A program made the translations under genes and the position numbers. Source: Bradyrhizobium lablabi (GTDB taxonomy: Bacteria > Pseudomonadota > Alphaproteobacteria > Rhizobiales > Xanthobacteraceae). From it: a DNA stretch of 64,000 nucleotides. The stretch is taken from NCBI RefSeq assembly GCF_018131005.1, contig NZ_JAFCJK010000006.1, positions 372,001 through 436,000 of the forward strand. The letters are read 5' to 3'. Below the pieces are notes generated by a model, which was given only the letters and a program-made list of their open reading frames with translations, was not told the DNA's origin and made no database searches. This document shows, one piece after another, positions 46,460-54,923 of this stretch (positions are counted from its first letter, which is position 1; each line of letters opens with the position of its first letter).

Positions 46460-46564
46460 AGGTGCCACATTCTCACTTTTGGTGCCTCAGATGTCCGAAG
46501 GCGTGCGGGGCGCTCACGAACTTGACGGCAAACGGACCCTTGCCGCCAGCGTCTTGAGGAATGA

Positions 46565-46939
46565 ATGATGATTGTGCATCCACTCGTGTCGGTTGTTGAT
46601 GACGACGAATCTGTGCGAGAGTCGTTGCCAGACCTTTTGAGGGAGTTTGGTTATTCCGCTCAGGTATTCTCTTCCGCCGAAGAGTTTCTTTCGTCCGAGT
46701 ACCTGGATCGAACAAGCTGTCTGATCCTGGATGTTGCGATGCCGGGCATGACTGGCCCCGAACTTCAAGAGGAGTTAACGCGACGGAGCTACCGGATTCC
46801 TGTCGTTTTCATCACGGCGCAGGGAACCGAATCGACGCGTCCAAACATGCTGGCCCACGGGGCCGTGGAGTGCCTGTCCAAGCCGTTCAGCGATGTGGCT
46901 TTGCTTGGCGCTCTCAATTTGGCGTTCGGCGTGAGTTGA
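46565..46939 (+). CDS. Single-domain response regulator (FixJ-type receiver)
   Basis: 124 residues, a receiver domain only. Acidic pocket VVDDDES, phospho-acceptor Asp56 in LILDVAMPGMTG, Thr in VFITAQG, and Lys in LSKPFSD: all functional residues present. There is no output domain, so it must act by protein contact or phosphorelay. It lies 105 nt after the sensor kinase, its probable partner. AGGA precedes two adjacent ATG codons (the first is used here). The next gene downstream is the wreck of a full-length regulator of the same family. Confidence 0.9.
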   Translation: MMIVHPLVSVVDDDESVRESLPDLLREFGYSAQVFSSAEEFLSSEYLDRTSCLILDVAMPGMTGPELQEELTRRSYRIPVVFITAQGTESTRPNMLAHGAVECLSKPFSDVALLGALNLAFGVS

Positions 46940-47002
46940 GGAAACGAGTCGCCTCGGCGCTTGAGGCTTAATGACGAAATCAGTGGCGTAAGGGTGATCG
47001 TC

Positions 47003-47306
47003 ATGTCGCACGCAACCCCAACCGTATTCGTCGCTGACGACGACATTTCCGTGCGAGAGTCACTCGAGACTGAAGTACTCGCATTGCGTGGCCGGTTCGC
47101 GCCGCTCAGCCCCCGTGAATATGGTGATGGCCCTGATCGTTCGCGGGTTCCTAGACAAGCAGATCGGCTTCAAACTCGGCACTGGCGAGATAGCGGTGAA
47201 GGCACATCGTGGCCAGGTGATGCGAAAGATGAATGTCACGTTCTCCGCGGAACGGGTCAACGCTGCAGATCTCTTGGATGTTGATCTATCTCAAGGCAGC
47301 TATTGA
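47003..47306 (+). pseudogene. Decayed LuxR-type (FixJ/NodW-like) response regulator
   Basis: Begins like an intact regulator (SHATPTVFVADDDISVRESLE), then jumps directly to the interdomain linker (LALRGRFAPLSPREY), so about 110 residues of the receiver domain, including the phospho-acceptor Asp, are deleted. Near 47115-47125 the frame shifts by one: the LuxR helix-turn-helix continues in the next frame as VMALIVRGFLDKQIG and IAVKAHRGQVMRKMN. A deletion plus a frameshift make it non-functional. Its position suggests it was once the second regulator of the kinase upstream. Confidence 0.8.
47281..47294. promoter_or_regulatory. Possible FixK/FNR-type site upstream of ccoQ
   Basis: TTGATCTATCTCAA matches the TTGAT-N4-ATCAA consensus at nine of ten defined positions. 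It lies at the end of the regulator pseudogene, 126 nt upstream of the ccoQ start. Known: cbb3 oxidase genes are FixK/FNR-controlled in rhizobia. A single near match in coding-derived sequence may be chance. Confidence 0.3.
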
Positions 47307-47420
47307 GAGTTGGGCAGACGGTCGATGGTCGATTTTTGCACTCTGGAGCCTCAGGTAGGACAACGACCTGTTGCGGCGGTCTGGCTCGCGCAAGGCAGGA
47401 CGATCGGGAGGTGAGTAGCC

Positions 47421-47576
47421 ATGGCTGGGACAATCTACCTTCTTATCCTTATCGCTGCATTCATAGGCATCGTAATCTGGGTGTTTGGCCGCAAGCGCAA
47501 GGCGCGCTTCGAGGCGAACGCCCGGATTCCCCTCGACGGTGACAAAGGTAGTCATGACGATGGCACACGTCGGTGA
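47421..47576 (+). CDS. CcoQ/FixQ-like cbb3 oxidase subunit (orphan)
   Basis: 51 residues: a single transmembrane helix (IYLLILIAAFIGIVIWVF) followed by GRKRKARFEANARIPLDGDK, the hallmark tail of CcoQ (basic stop-transfer then ARIPxDxD). The normal FixQ is about 50-55 residues. GGGAGG lies 9 nt before the ATG. Known: CcoQ stabilises the cbb3-type cytochrome oxidase. No ccoN, ccoO or ccoP is near, so it is a stand-alone copy that might serve an oxidase encoded elsewhere or be an evolutionary leftover. Confidence 0.72.
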   Translation: MAGTIYLLILIAAFIGIVIWVFGRKRKARFEANARIPLDGDKGSHDDGTRR

Positions 47577-47683
47577 CTTCGATCCGGGGCAGATTGGCCA
47601 TCCAGCACTGCTCGGCTATGATCAAACTGATCTGGACGGGCCCTTCTGCCTGAACTTCAGGAACTCAAAATGGAGGAATGGTG

Positions 47684-48214
47684 ATGTCCGTCCCTTGCAA
47701 GTTCGAACGCAGCCTCCTCAGCCACGAAGAACATGAGACGATCCGCCTGACCCACCATCCCGCCATCTACGACGTCGAGGTGGCCGATCTAGAAGCGATG
47801 CGACCCCGCTTGCGCAAGATGCGCGACAAGGAGCGAACGCTTGGCCGGCACAAGCGACGAGAGGGGCGCGGAAAAGCCGAAGCTCGCGGAACAAGCTTTC
47901 CAGGAACCGCCGAGCATGCATCAAAACGGAAGCAGGTGTTCGCCGCGGCGCTGAAGCGGGTGAACACGGAGCTTAGGCGTCTTCATAACCTCGCAACTCG
48001 GACCGCACATGTCGAAGCGGCTCGAAAAGCTCTCGCGCTGCATCGAGCAGCGAACTTCATCACTTATCCCCCTGCCGGAGCTACCGCGGACGAAGGCATG
48101 GTGCCGAAGGCGAGCAAACGCCGAAGAAAGATCGTTGCAGGCGCAAAAATCGGACGCGTGTCGCAGGCGACGAAAGTCGCGCAGGCGGTCCGTGACGCGC
48201 GAGGTGTGGGCTGA
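47684..48214 (+). CDS. Basic conserved hypothetical protein
   Basis: 176 residues, no signal or membrane segment. Starts MSVPCKFERSLLSHEEHETI; the middle is Arg/Lys-rich and helical (RKMRDKERTLGRHKRREGRG), and the end is very basic (KASKRRRKIVAGAKIGRVSQ). I know this as a recurring Bradyrhizobium hypothetical protein without assigned function; nucleic-acid binding is possible. I start at the second ATG of ATGGTGATG because GGAGGA is then at the right distance. Confidence 0.75.
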   Translation: MSVPCKFERSLLSHEEHETIRLTHHPAIYDVEVADLEAMRPRLRKMRDKERTLGRHKRREGRGKAEARGTSFPGTAEHASKRKQVFAAALKRVNTELRRLHNLATRTAHVEAARKALALHRAANFITYPPAGATADEGMVPKASKRRRKIVAGAKIGRVSQATKVAQAVRDARGVG

Positions 48215-48353
48215 CCGATGCACCTGCACTGTGGGAGGATGCAGCCGCCATGCCGCGGCGGAAGTAGCTTGACGGCGGTGCCGTCTCGTCGGACTGAACA
48301 GGGACACAAGCCCGCTCGATCACCAATCAGATAATAAAGGCGCCGGGAGGAGA

Positions 48354-49259
48354 ATGTTCGCGCTCACCTTCCTGGGGACCTCGGCAAGTGTTCCATCGGC
48401 CGAACGCAACCATCCGGGACTTCTCGTTGAGGCAGGAAATCAACGCATTCTGATAGATTGCGGAGAGGGAACGCAACGTCAGCTGCTGCGCGGCGGCGCC
48501 GGCTTTCGAAGACTCGACCGGCTGCTGTTGACTCATGGCCATCTTGACCATGTGCTCGGAATTCCAGGTCTCTTTTCGACCCTGAGGCTGCAGCAGAGTG
48601 CCGATGTCATGACGATTCACGGCGGCTCAGGCACGCTCGAAGTTGTGGTCAGGATGCTCGCGGGCCTATGGGGTGAGGGAAGGGTACCCATATCATTGCA
48701 ACTCATTCCGCTGACGGCAGGTCAAGTCATGGAGGCCGGCGAGTTCGCAATCTCCTGCTTTCCGGTGCGCCACCGTGATACTGACAGCTTCGGCTTCTCC
48801 TTTGAAAGCCATGCCCGCCGTCATCTTCGCTCAGATCGCCTGGCGTCCCTCGGCGTGCCTGACGGCCCGGTGCGCAAGCGGTTGGCGCAAGGAAGGCGGG
48901 TGACACTGGCGGACGGCAGGACGATCGATCCCGAAGACGTCCTCGGGCAGCCAGAGGGCCGCAAGAAGCTGGTGATCGTGGGCGATACCGAAACCACCGA
49001 TGGCTTGGCCGAGTACGTTCGCGACGCCGACGTACTGGTGATCGAGGCCACGTTCTTGAGTCGCGACGCGGTCATCGCGCGCGACTATGGACATCTCACC
49101 GCATCGGAAGCGGCCGCTCTTGCTGCCATGAACAACGTCAAGCTGCTCGTCTTGACTCACATTTCCGGCCGTTACTCAGATGAGGAAATACTGGCCGAGG
49201 CAACGAAGACGTTCCCGAATAGTCGGGTTGCGATGGATTTCGACCACATCGCCATTTAA
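48354..49259 (+). CDS. rnz: Ribonuclease Z / MBL-fold hydrolase
   Basis: 301 residues of the metallo-beta-lactamase superfamily. Opening LTFLGTSASVPSAERN is diagnostic of RNase Z, and motif II is THGHLDH (zinc ligands and catalytic Asp). Further ligands are in FPVRHRDTDSFGF, IVGDTETTD and LLVLTHISGRY. Known role: endonucleolytic cleavage of tRNA 3' trailers lacking CCA; in alphaproteobacteria where most tRNA genes encode CCA it may act on other RNAs. GGGAGGAG precedes the ATG. Alone on its strand. Confidence 0.9.
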   Translation: MFALTFLGTSASVPSAERNHPGLLVEAGNQRILIDCGEGTQRQLLRGGAGFRRLDRLLLTHGHLDHVLGIPGLFSTLRLQQSADVMTIHGGSGTLEVVVRMLAGLWGEGRVPISLQLIPLTAGQVMEAGEFAISCFPVRHRDTDSFGFSFESHARRHLRSDRLASLGVPDGPVRKRLAQGRRVTLADGRTIDPEDVLGQPEGRKKLVIVGDTETTDGLAEYVRDADVLVIEATFLSRDAVIARDYGHLTASEAAALAAMNNVKLLVLTHISGRYSDEEILAEATKTFPNSRVAMDFDHIAI

Positions 49260-49468
49260 ACGGTCGCGCTGCCAGAGTCCTGCACGCTCCTCGTTTGACG
49301 CGAGACGCAAAGGACTTGCCACGCTTCAATTCGACAAGATCGTCCTAGTTGCAGCAATGTGCCCAAAGTCATTTCCGCCCAGAATGATATGTGAAGCACC
49401 CGCTCGCAGTTGATCTTGCGTCGTATCGTCGTGTGAGCGCAACCCTTGGACTTGGTCGAGATTGAACG

Positions 49469-50581
49469 ATGATGAGCGAGCGTTGGAATATGAGCCGGCG
49501 TGACTGCATAGCCGCTACCGGTATCGCACTGGCCGGACTTGGTCGTACGTCGCAGAGCGCGGGCGGCGCGGGTGGATCGCTTCCTCGTGCGCGATTGTCG
49601 CTCAACGAAAACCCATTCGGTCCGTCGGACTTCGCCGTCGCGGCGATCCGAAAGGAGCTGCACCAGATTTCGCGATATGCAGATCGGGAAAGCGGTGGAC
49701 TGGCGCAAGCCCTCGCCATGCGCGAGGGAGTCGCATTGGATCAGATCTTGTTTGGCGAGATCCTCGATGCCTTGGGCTTTCAGCTGGCTCTCAATGGCCC
49801 CACCGGAGGAGAGTTCATTTACTCGGAGCCGGGCTATACCGCCCCGGTAGACGCGGCTGTGCTAGCCGGAGCGCGCGCTCTGGGCGTTCCGCTCGACCAA
49901 CAGCTTGAGAACGATCTTCCCGCCATTGCCGCGAAGGTGAGTGCGAAGACGCAGGCGATCTACCTCGTCAACCCTCATAATCCGAGTGGAACGGTAACCG
50001 ACGGAGTTCAGTTCCGACGCTTCGTTCAGAAAATGTCAACTCTTGCCACGGTCATTGTGGACGAGGCGTACCTGGAGTTTGAGCCGGATTTCGACGAGAG
50101 GACGGTTGTCGGTCTGACGCGGGCCGGCGACAACGTGATCGTATTCCGGACTTTCTCCAAGATGTTTGGCTTGGCTGGCCTTTCATTTGGCTATGCGGTT
50201 GCACCGCGAGCGCATGCTGCGTCCCTCAGGCGTGCCGGGGTTGGCACTTCCGAATCAATCAACCGATTGGTGATCGCAGCAGTCACTGGCAGTCTGGGGG
50301 ATACCGATTATGTCACTACAACTCGATCCAAGGTGGTGGCCGAACGGAAGAAGTGGCATCGCCTGTTCGAGGCGATGAACGTTCGTCACTCGGAGTCCCG
50401 GGCAAACTTCGTGTTTTTTGAAACCGGCCGACCACACGCCGAGTTCGCGGCCGCGCTCCGCGCCGAGGGCGTTGACATCGGTCGCGCATTTCCACCGCTC
50501 GACAGTTGGGCAAGGATCTCGATTGGTCTACCCGAAGAGAATGATATCGCTCGGAAGACAGTCGCAAAACTGCTCGGCTAG
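49469..50581 (+). CDS. Tat-exported PLP-dependent aminotransferase (HisC-like)
   Basis: 370 residues. The N-terminus carries a twin-Arg signal (MSRRDCIAATGIALAGLG, about residues 8-25) that cytoplasmic HisC lacks; the rest is a class I/II aminotransferase: LSLNENPFGPS (substrate-binding), NPHNPSGTV, DEAYLEFE, the PLP Lys in TFSKMFGLAGLSFGY, and SRANFVFFETG. Expected to be folded with PLP and moved to the periplasm. Substrate probably an aromatic or imidazole amino acid or phosphate, unproven. Two adjacent ATG codons open the frame; an internal ATG at MSRRD gives the shortest Tat peptide and may be the true start. Confidence 0.88.
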   Translation: MMSERWNMSRRDCIAATGIALAGLGRTSQSAGGAGGSLPRARLSLNENPFGPSDFAVAAIRKELHQISRYADRESGGLAQALAMREGVALDQILFGEILDALGFQLALNGPTGGEFIYSEPGYTAPVDAAVLAGARALGVPLDQQLENDLPAIAAKVSAKTQAIYLVNPHNPSGTVTDGVQFRRFVQKMSTLATVIVDEAYLEFEPDFDERTVVGLTRAGDNVIVFRTFSKMFGLAGLSFGYAVAPRAHAASLRRAGVGTSESINRLVIAAVTGSLGDTDYVTTTRSKVVAERKKWHRLFEAMNVRHSESRANFVFFETGRPHAEFAAALRAEGVDIGRAFPPLDSWARISIGLPEENDIARKTVAKLLG

Positions 50582-50722
50582 TTCATGGTGTTGTAGTTGC
50601 CGCACTCCTAGCAGGAATCTAGCAAACCCGCTTGCCGGTGCTGGCTACCGGCTACCAGTCGGACGCGAATGCCGAGATCGAAGGCCATGATCAGTTTGGC
50701 GACAGGCGATTCGCACGGCTTC

Positions 50723-51610
50723 TCACGTCGACCGCAATGATACGGATAGATAGTTGGCGAAGGCTCTCGCCTTGCTTGATTGCTGGCGGCCGCCAGGAAA
50801 TACCGCGAAGGCTTCAACGGGATCGAGTGCGTGATCAGTCAGGATCGGCAGAAGTCGCCCGGTCTCCAGCTCAGCCCGACACATCCATATCGAGACCAAC
50901 GCAATGCCGAGACCCTCGACCGCGCAGGCAACCATCCCGATCGCGGAGCTAACGCGGACGCGGCCGTCGATCTTGACCACGCCTTCCGCTCCCATCTGTC
51001 CGTACGACCACTCCACCGCATCAAAGTTCGTTGGACCGCGAATAAAGCTATGTCGAGCAATATCTCCAACCTTGGCTGGATTGCCATGGCGCGCAAGGTA
51101 GTCTGGAGAGGCAACCAACAGCCGTTTGGCCCGTCCGAGTTTTCGAGTCAGATAAGTCGAACTTGGCAGTTTTCCCAGGCGAAGTGCGACGTCGACGCCC
51201 TTGGCCACGAGGTCCTCAAACTGATCGGCCATGAGCAGGTCGAGCCTAAGCAGAGGATGCTGGTCCAGGAATGGACGCAGCAGAGGAGCAATTTCTCGCA
51301 CGCCGAACGTGACCGGCAGTGCAACCCGCAAACTCCCAGAAAGGTTGTCTGCTCCACGTGCGGCGCTTTCAGCTTCGTCCAAGCCATCCAAAATGTCTTT
51401 GGTGCGTTTGAAGAAAGCACGACCAGCGTCCGTCAGGGCCACCTTCCTGGTCGTTCGCAAAAGCAATTTCACCCCGAGCCGGTTTTCCAACTCGGCGATG
51501 TTTCGTGAGACCGAGGGCTGCGAAACGCCAGATTGCCGCGCTGCCTCCGAGAAGTTCCCGGTTTCAACCGCTCGGATAAACAGGGACAATTGCTGAAGAC
51601 GATCGCTCAT
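50723..51610 (-). CDS. LysR-family transcriptional regulator
   Basis: 295 residues, standard length. N-terminal winged HTH (LSLFIRAVETGNFSEAARQS, QPSVSRNIAELENRLGVKLL) and a periplasmic-binding-protein-like effector domain (about 90-290). Its target is probably itself or a neighbour: the divergent winged-helix STAND gene lies 395 nt away, and the aminotransferase gene is convergent. No Shine-Dalgarno sequence precedes the ATG, and a T-N11-A box (ATAC-N7-GTAT, 51609-51623) overlaps the start codon, so a short or leaderless message is possible. Confidence 0.92.
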   Translation of the reverse strand: MSDRLQQLSLFIRAVETGNFSEAARQSGVSQPSVSRNIAELENRLGVKLLLRTTRKVALTDAGRAFFKRTKDILDGLDEAESAARGADNLSGSLRVALPVTFGVREIAPLLRPFLDQHPLLRLDLLMADQFEDLVAKGVDVALRLGKLPSSTYLTRKLGRAKRLLVASPDYLARHGNPAKVGDIARHSFIRGPTNFDAVEWSYGQMGAEGVVKIDGRVRVSSAIGMVACAVEGLGIALVSIWMCRAELETGRLLPILTDHALDPVEAFAVFPGGRQQSSKARAFANYLSVSLRST

Positions 51611-52004
51611 ACACAGTGCGTATAAATCATATAAGCCCGGGCTGGATACCCCTGCCTGCTAATATCGAGCATTATGGCTCGCGACTGAGGAGCCGCCGAG
51701 GAGACCTGCGCGTACTACGCCGCACGCACCCTGTGCGTGGAATAGATTTCGTGCAAAATCTCTGGGTGAAAGGCTCGCAACAACCCTTCCGAAAAACCTC
51801 GAACCTCGAATGTTCACTCGTGCCGGGCGCCGAGTGATGCAATGCACATTCGCTCCCGATGACCGCACAAGGGTCCAGGTCATGCAGTTCACATTACCTT
51901 GTGACCTGGGTCACTCCCGATGCAGGCGAGTGGTATCCTTGATAGATAAGCACCGCGCTTCTGTGATCTCATGATCAAGAGCCGAAGACCAGAGATTGAA
52001 TACA
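51611..52004. promoter_or_regulatory. Divergent regulatory region with a GTGACC-TG-GGTCAC palindrome
   Basis: About 395 bp between the LysR gene and the winged-helix STAND gene, without a coding frame I would support. It contains a perfect palindrome GTGACC-TG-GGTCAC (51901-51914) and an overlapping longer inverted repeat CCAGGTCA (51875-51882) / TGACCTGG (51902-51909). The palindrome sits about 90 nt before the STAND gene start, a good place for an operator. Confidence 0.45.
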
Positions 52005-54923
52005 ATGTCGATGACACGCACTGTGACATTTGGTCAATTTCAACTGGTGCCACGACACAGGGCCCTGCTGCATCAGGGCAAGCCCATTCCACTCGGAAGC
52101 CGAGCTCTCGATATTCTGATCGCGCTTGTCGAGAACGCCGGCGAGGTTGTCCCAAAGGATGTGCTTCTAGCCCAAGTCTGGCCGGGACTCTCGGTCGAAG
52201 AGAGCAGTCTAAGGGTCCACATTGCCGCCATTAGACGGGCTCTACGCGACGGCGTTGATGGCGCGAGGTTCATATCCAATGTCCCTAACCGCGGTTACTC
52301 TTTCATCGCTCCATTGCAGGTTCGCGACGAAAATCCCCATGTTGTAGCGCAGGAGCCTGCCGGCGTAGCTGGGTTCAGCGGACTGCCGCTGCAGACTGGC
52401 GCGGTGATCGGACGCGACGAGCTTATCCGAGTCCTTGTTGCACAGCAGAGCGAACGGCGCTTGATCACAATTGCTGGTCCGGGAGGCATCGGGAAGACGA
52501 CCGTTGCGCTCGCCGCCGCTCGGATGCTGACGTCTACATACGCAGACGGGGTCTTCTTTGTGGATTTCTCCGCCATATCAGACAATTCGTTCGTACCAAG
52601 CACGCTGTCCACTGCTGCGGGCATTGCTCTACATCCGGAAGAGCCGGTGGCGCACCTCGTGGCAACACTTCGGGGCAAGCGGATGCTTCTCGTCCTGGAC
52701 TGCTGCGAGCATGTGATCACTGCCGTCGCCGAAATCGTCAGCGCAATCCTGCGGTACACGCAGAACACCAGTGTCCTGTGCACCAGCCGAGAAGCTTTGC
52801 GGATAGACAGCGAATGGGTACAGAGAATTCCGCCATTGAGTGTGCCGCCGGCTCTGAGGACACTTACCGCCAGTGATGCGATGCGATCGCCCGCCGTGCA
52901 GCTATTCGTCGAACGCGCGGCGGAGCGGCTGGGTGGATACTCATTGTCCGACGCCGATGCGCCGTTCGTTGCCGCGATTTGCCGCAAACTCGACGGGATC
53001 GCGTTGGCCATCGAGCTCGCGGCCGGCCGCCTCGACACGGTCGGAATTCACGATCTGGCATGGCAAATCGACGATCGCCTGAGATTGCTGCGCAACGGAC
53101 GACGCACCGCGCTGCCGCGGCACCAGACGCTAAGGGCGACGCTCGACTGGAGCTATAATCGGCTCGCCTCCCCCGAACAACTTCTGCTCAATCGGCTCTC
53201 CATCTTCAGCGGCGCCTTTTGTTCAACAGCGGCGTCGGCGGTTTGCACCGGCGACGAGCTCGACGAAACGAACATTCCTGAACTCGTTTCGGACTTGGTG
53301 GAGAAATCGCTCGTTGCTGCGACCCTGGACAGGCCCCGCGTTTCATACAAACTGCTCGAAACGACACGCAGTTATGCTTCCGAGAAGCTTGCGCAGGGCG
53401 GGGAAAGCGCCGCGCTCTCAAGGCGACACGCCGAGTATATCCGTAACGTATTTCAAAAGGCGGCGGACGAGTGGGAAGCTAAGCCCACTGACAGCTGGAT
53501 TACGAGATATATGCCTCAGATCGAAAACGTCAGGGCCGCGTTGACGTGGGCATTTTCCCCTGACGGCGATCCGGAGCTCGGAATTACCCTCACAATGTCG
53601 GCTGCACCGCTGTGGGCCCAACTCTCGCTTGCGGACGAGTTTCTGGAATGGGTGAACATCTCCTTGTCGGAGGTTGACGCTTTCTCCGACGACGACCCGA
53701 GACGCAAGATGACGCTTTACGCAGCACTCGGCGGATTGCAGATGTATGCGATTTCCAGCGTGAAGCAATCCAATGATGCTTGGGCAAGGGCGCTCGCCCT
53801 GGCAACGGAATTGCAAGACACCGACTACCAACTTCGTTCGTTGCGCGCACTTTGGGCCGAAGGCATCAACAGCGGCCGGTTCAATCAGGCTTTAGTTCGA
53901 GCCGAGCAGTTCCGGAATCTCGCGCTCGGTGCAGGGACCATATCCGATCAGGCGATTTCGGACAGGCTGGTCGGTACTGCGCTTCACTTTATGGGAGATC
54001 ACGACAAGGCGCTTGAGGCAATCGACGGCATGCTGTCAAGGCATGACACGTCGTTTTCGGCATCACAACTGGTCAGATACCAATTCAATCAGAAGGTGTC
54101 AGCCAGAATCATTCGCGAGCGCATCCTTTGGCTAAGGGGACACATTGATGCTGCCTTGAGAGATATCGAACAGAACGTCGAGGAAGCTCTCACTCTCGAC
54201 CACACCATGTCCCTATGCAACGTCCTGACGCAGGCTGCCTGTCCCATCTCAATTCTTGCAAAGGAGTATGAACTCGCTCGGCGTTATGTATCGCTTCTGC
54301 ACGAACGCACCGCTCCCCGCGCGTTCGATATTTGGCACACGTATGCCATTTGCTTCGACGCCGAAATGCAGATCGACCATGGAGATGTGCAGGTGGGGTT
54401 GAGCCAACTGAACTCAAGCATCAAGGATCTCCGCAACAGCGATTTTGGCCATAATCTGACGATGTTCACGATCGCTGCCGCAAGAGGTCTGGCCAAGTTG
54501 AACAAGCTTGCCGAGGCTCAAGCCGCTGTCGACGGCGCGATTGATGTTTGCGAGCGCAATGGCGAGCGCTGGAGCCTGCCGGAGCTCTTTCGAGCGAAAG
54601 GTGAGCTTCTGGTCCAGCAGGGAACATGTGCGGCTCTGGATGCCGCGCAGAGAATGTTTCTTCAATCATTGGACGTCGCTCGGGCGCAGAATGCGCCAAT
54701 GCTGGAGCTGCGAACCGCCGTGAGCCTGGCTCGCTCCACCAGTCATCCGGAGGTGAAGACGACGACCATCAATTTGATCGCATCTCTACTCGAGAGGTTC
54801 GATGCGGAAAGTCGATGCCCTGCTCTTGCCGAAGCCAACGCCCTGCTCGACGCACATCCGCAATCAAAGAGAAAAAAGCTCAGCGTCAAGGGCGGTAAAG
54901 TGCCCCCCTCAGCGCTTCAATAG
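52005..54923 (+). CDS. Winged-helix STAND ATPase regulator with TPR-type C-terminus
   Basis: 972 residues. OmpR-type winged helix, residues about 5-100 (GQFQLVPRHRALLHQGKPIP, VWPGLSVEESSLRVHIAAIR, FISNVPNRGYSFIAPL); NB-ARC/AAA ATPase with Walker A GPGGIGKTT near 158 and Walker B-like LLVLDCCEHV; winged-helix linker (LRATLDWSYNRLASPEQLLL); then about 450 residues of helical TPR-like repeats. It should be a DNA-binding switch activated by an unknown ligand through the repeats. Family common in Bradyrhizobium and Burkholderia. The start is weakly defined (ATG 52005 or 52011, no clear ribosome-binding site). Its 3' end overlaps the converging hydrolase gene by 38 nt. Confidence 0.88.
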   Translation: MSMTRTVTFGQFQLVPRHRALLHQGKPIPLGSRALDILIALVENAGEVVPKDVLLAQVWPGLSVEESSLRVHIAAIRRALRDGVDGARFISNVPNRGYSFIAPLQVRDENPHVVAQEPAGVAGFSGLPLQTGAVIGRDELIRVLVAQQSERRLITIAGPGGIGKTTVALAAARMLTSTYADGVFFVDFSAISDNSFVPSTLSTAAGIALHPEEPVAHLVATLRGKRMLLVLDCCEHVITAVAEIVSAILRYTQNTSVLCTSREALRIDSEWVQRIPPLSVPPALRTLTASDAMRSPAVQLFVERAAERLGGYSLSDADAPFVAAICRKLDGIALAIELAAGRLDTVGIHDLAWQIDDRLRLLRNGRRTALPRHQTLRATLDWSYNRLASPEQLLLNRLSIFSGAFCSTAASAVCTGDELDETNIPELVSDLVEKSLVAATLDRPRVSYKLLETTRSYASEKLAQGGESAALSRRHAEYIRNVFQKAADEWEAKPTDSWITRYMPQIENVRAALTWAFSPDGDPELGITLTMSAAPLWAQLSLADEFLEWVNISLSEVDAFSDDDPRRKMTLYAALGGLQMYAISSVKQSNDAWARALALATELQDTDYQLRSLRALWAEGINSGRFNQALVRAEQFRNLALGAGTISDQAISDRLVGTALHFMGDHDKALEAIDGMLSRHDTSFSASQLVRYQFNQKVSARIIRERILWLRGHIDAALRDIEQNVEEALTLDHTMSLCNVLTQAACPISILAKEYELARRYVSLLHERTAPRAFDIWHTYAICFDAEMQIDHGDVQVGLSQLNSSIKDLRNSDFGHNLTMFTIAAARGLAKLNKLAEAQAAVDGAIDVCERNGERWSLPELFRAKGELLVQQGTCAALDAAQRMFLQSLDVARAQNAPMLELRTAVSLARSTSHPEVKTTTINLIASLLERFDAESRCPALAEANALLDAHPQSKRKKLSVKGGKVPPSALQ

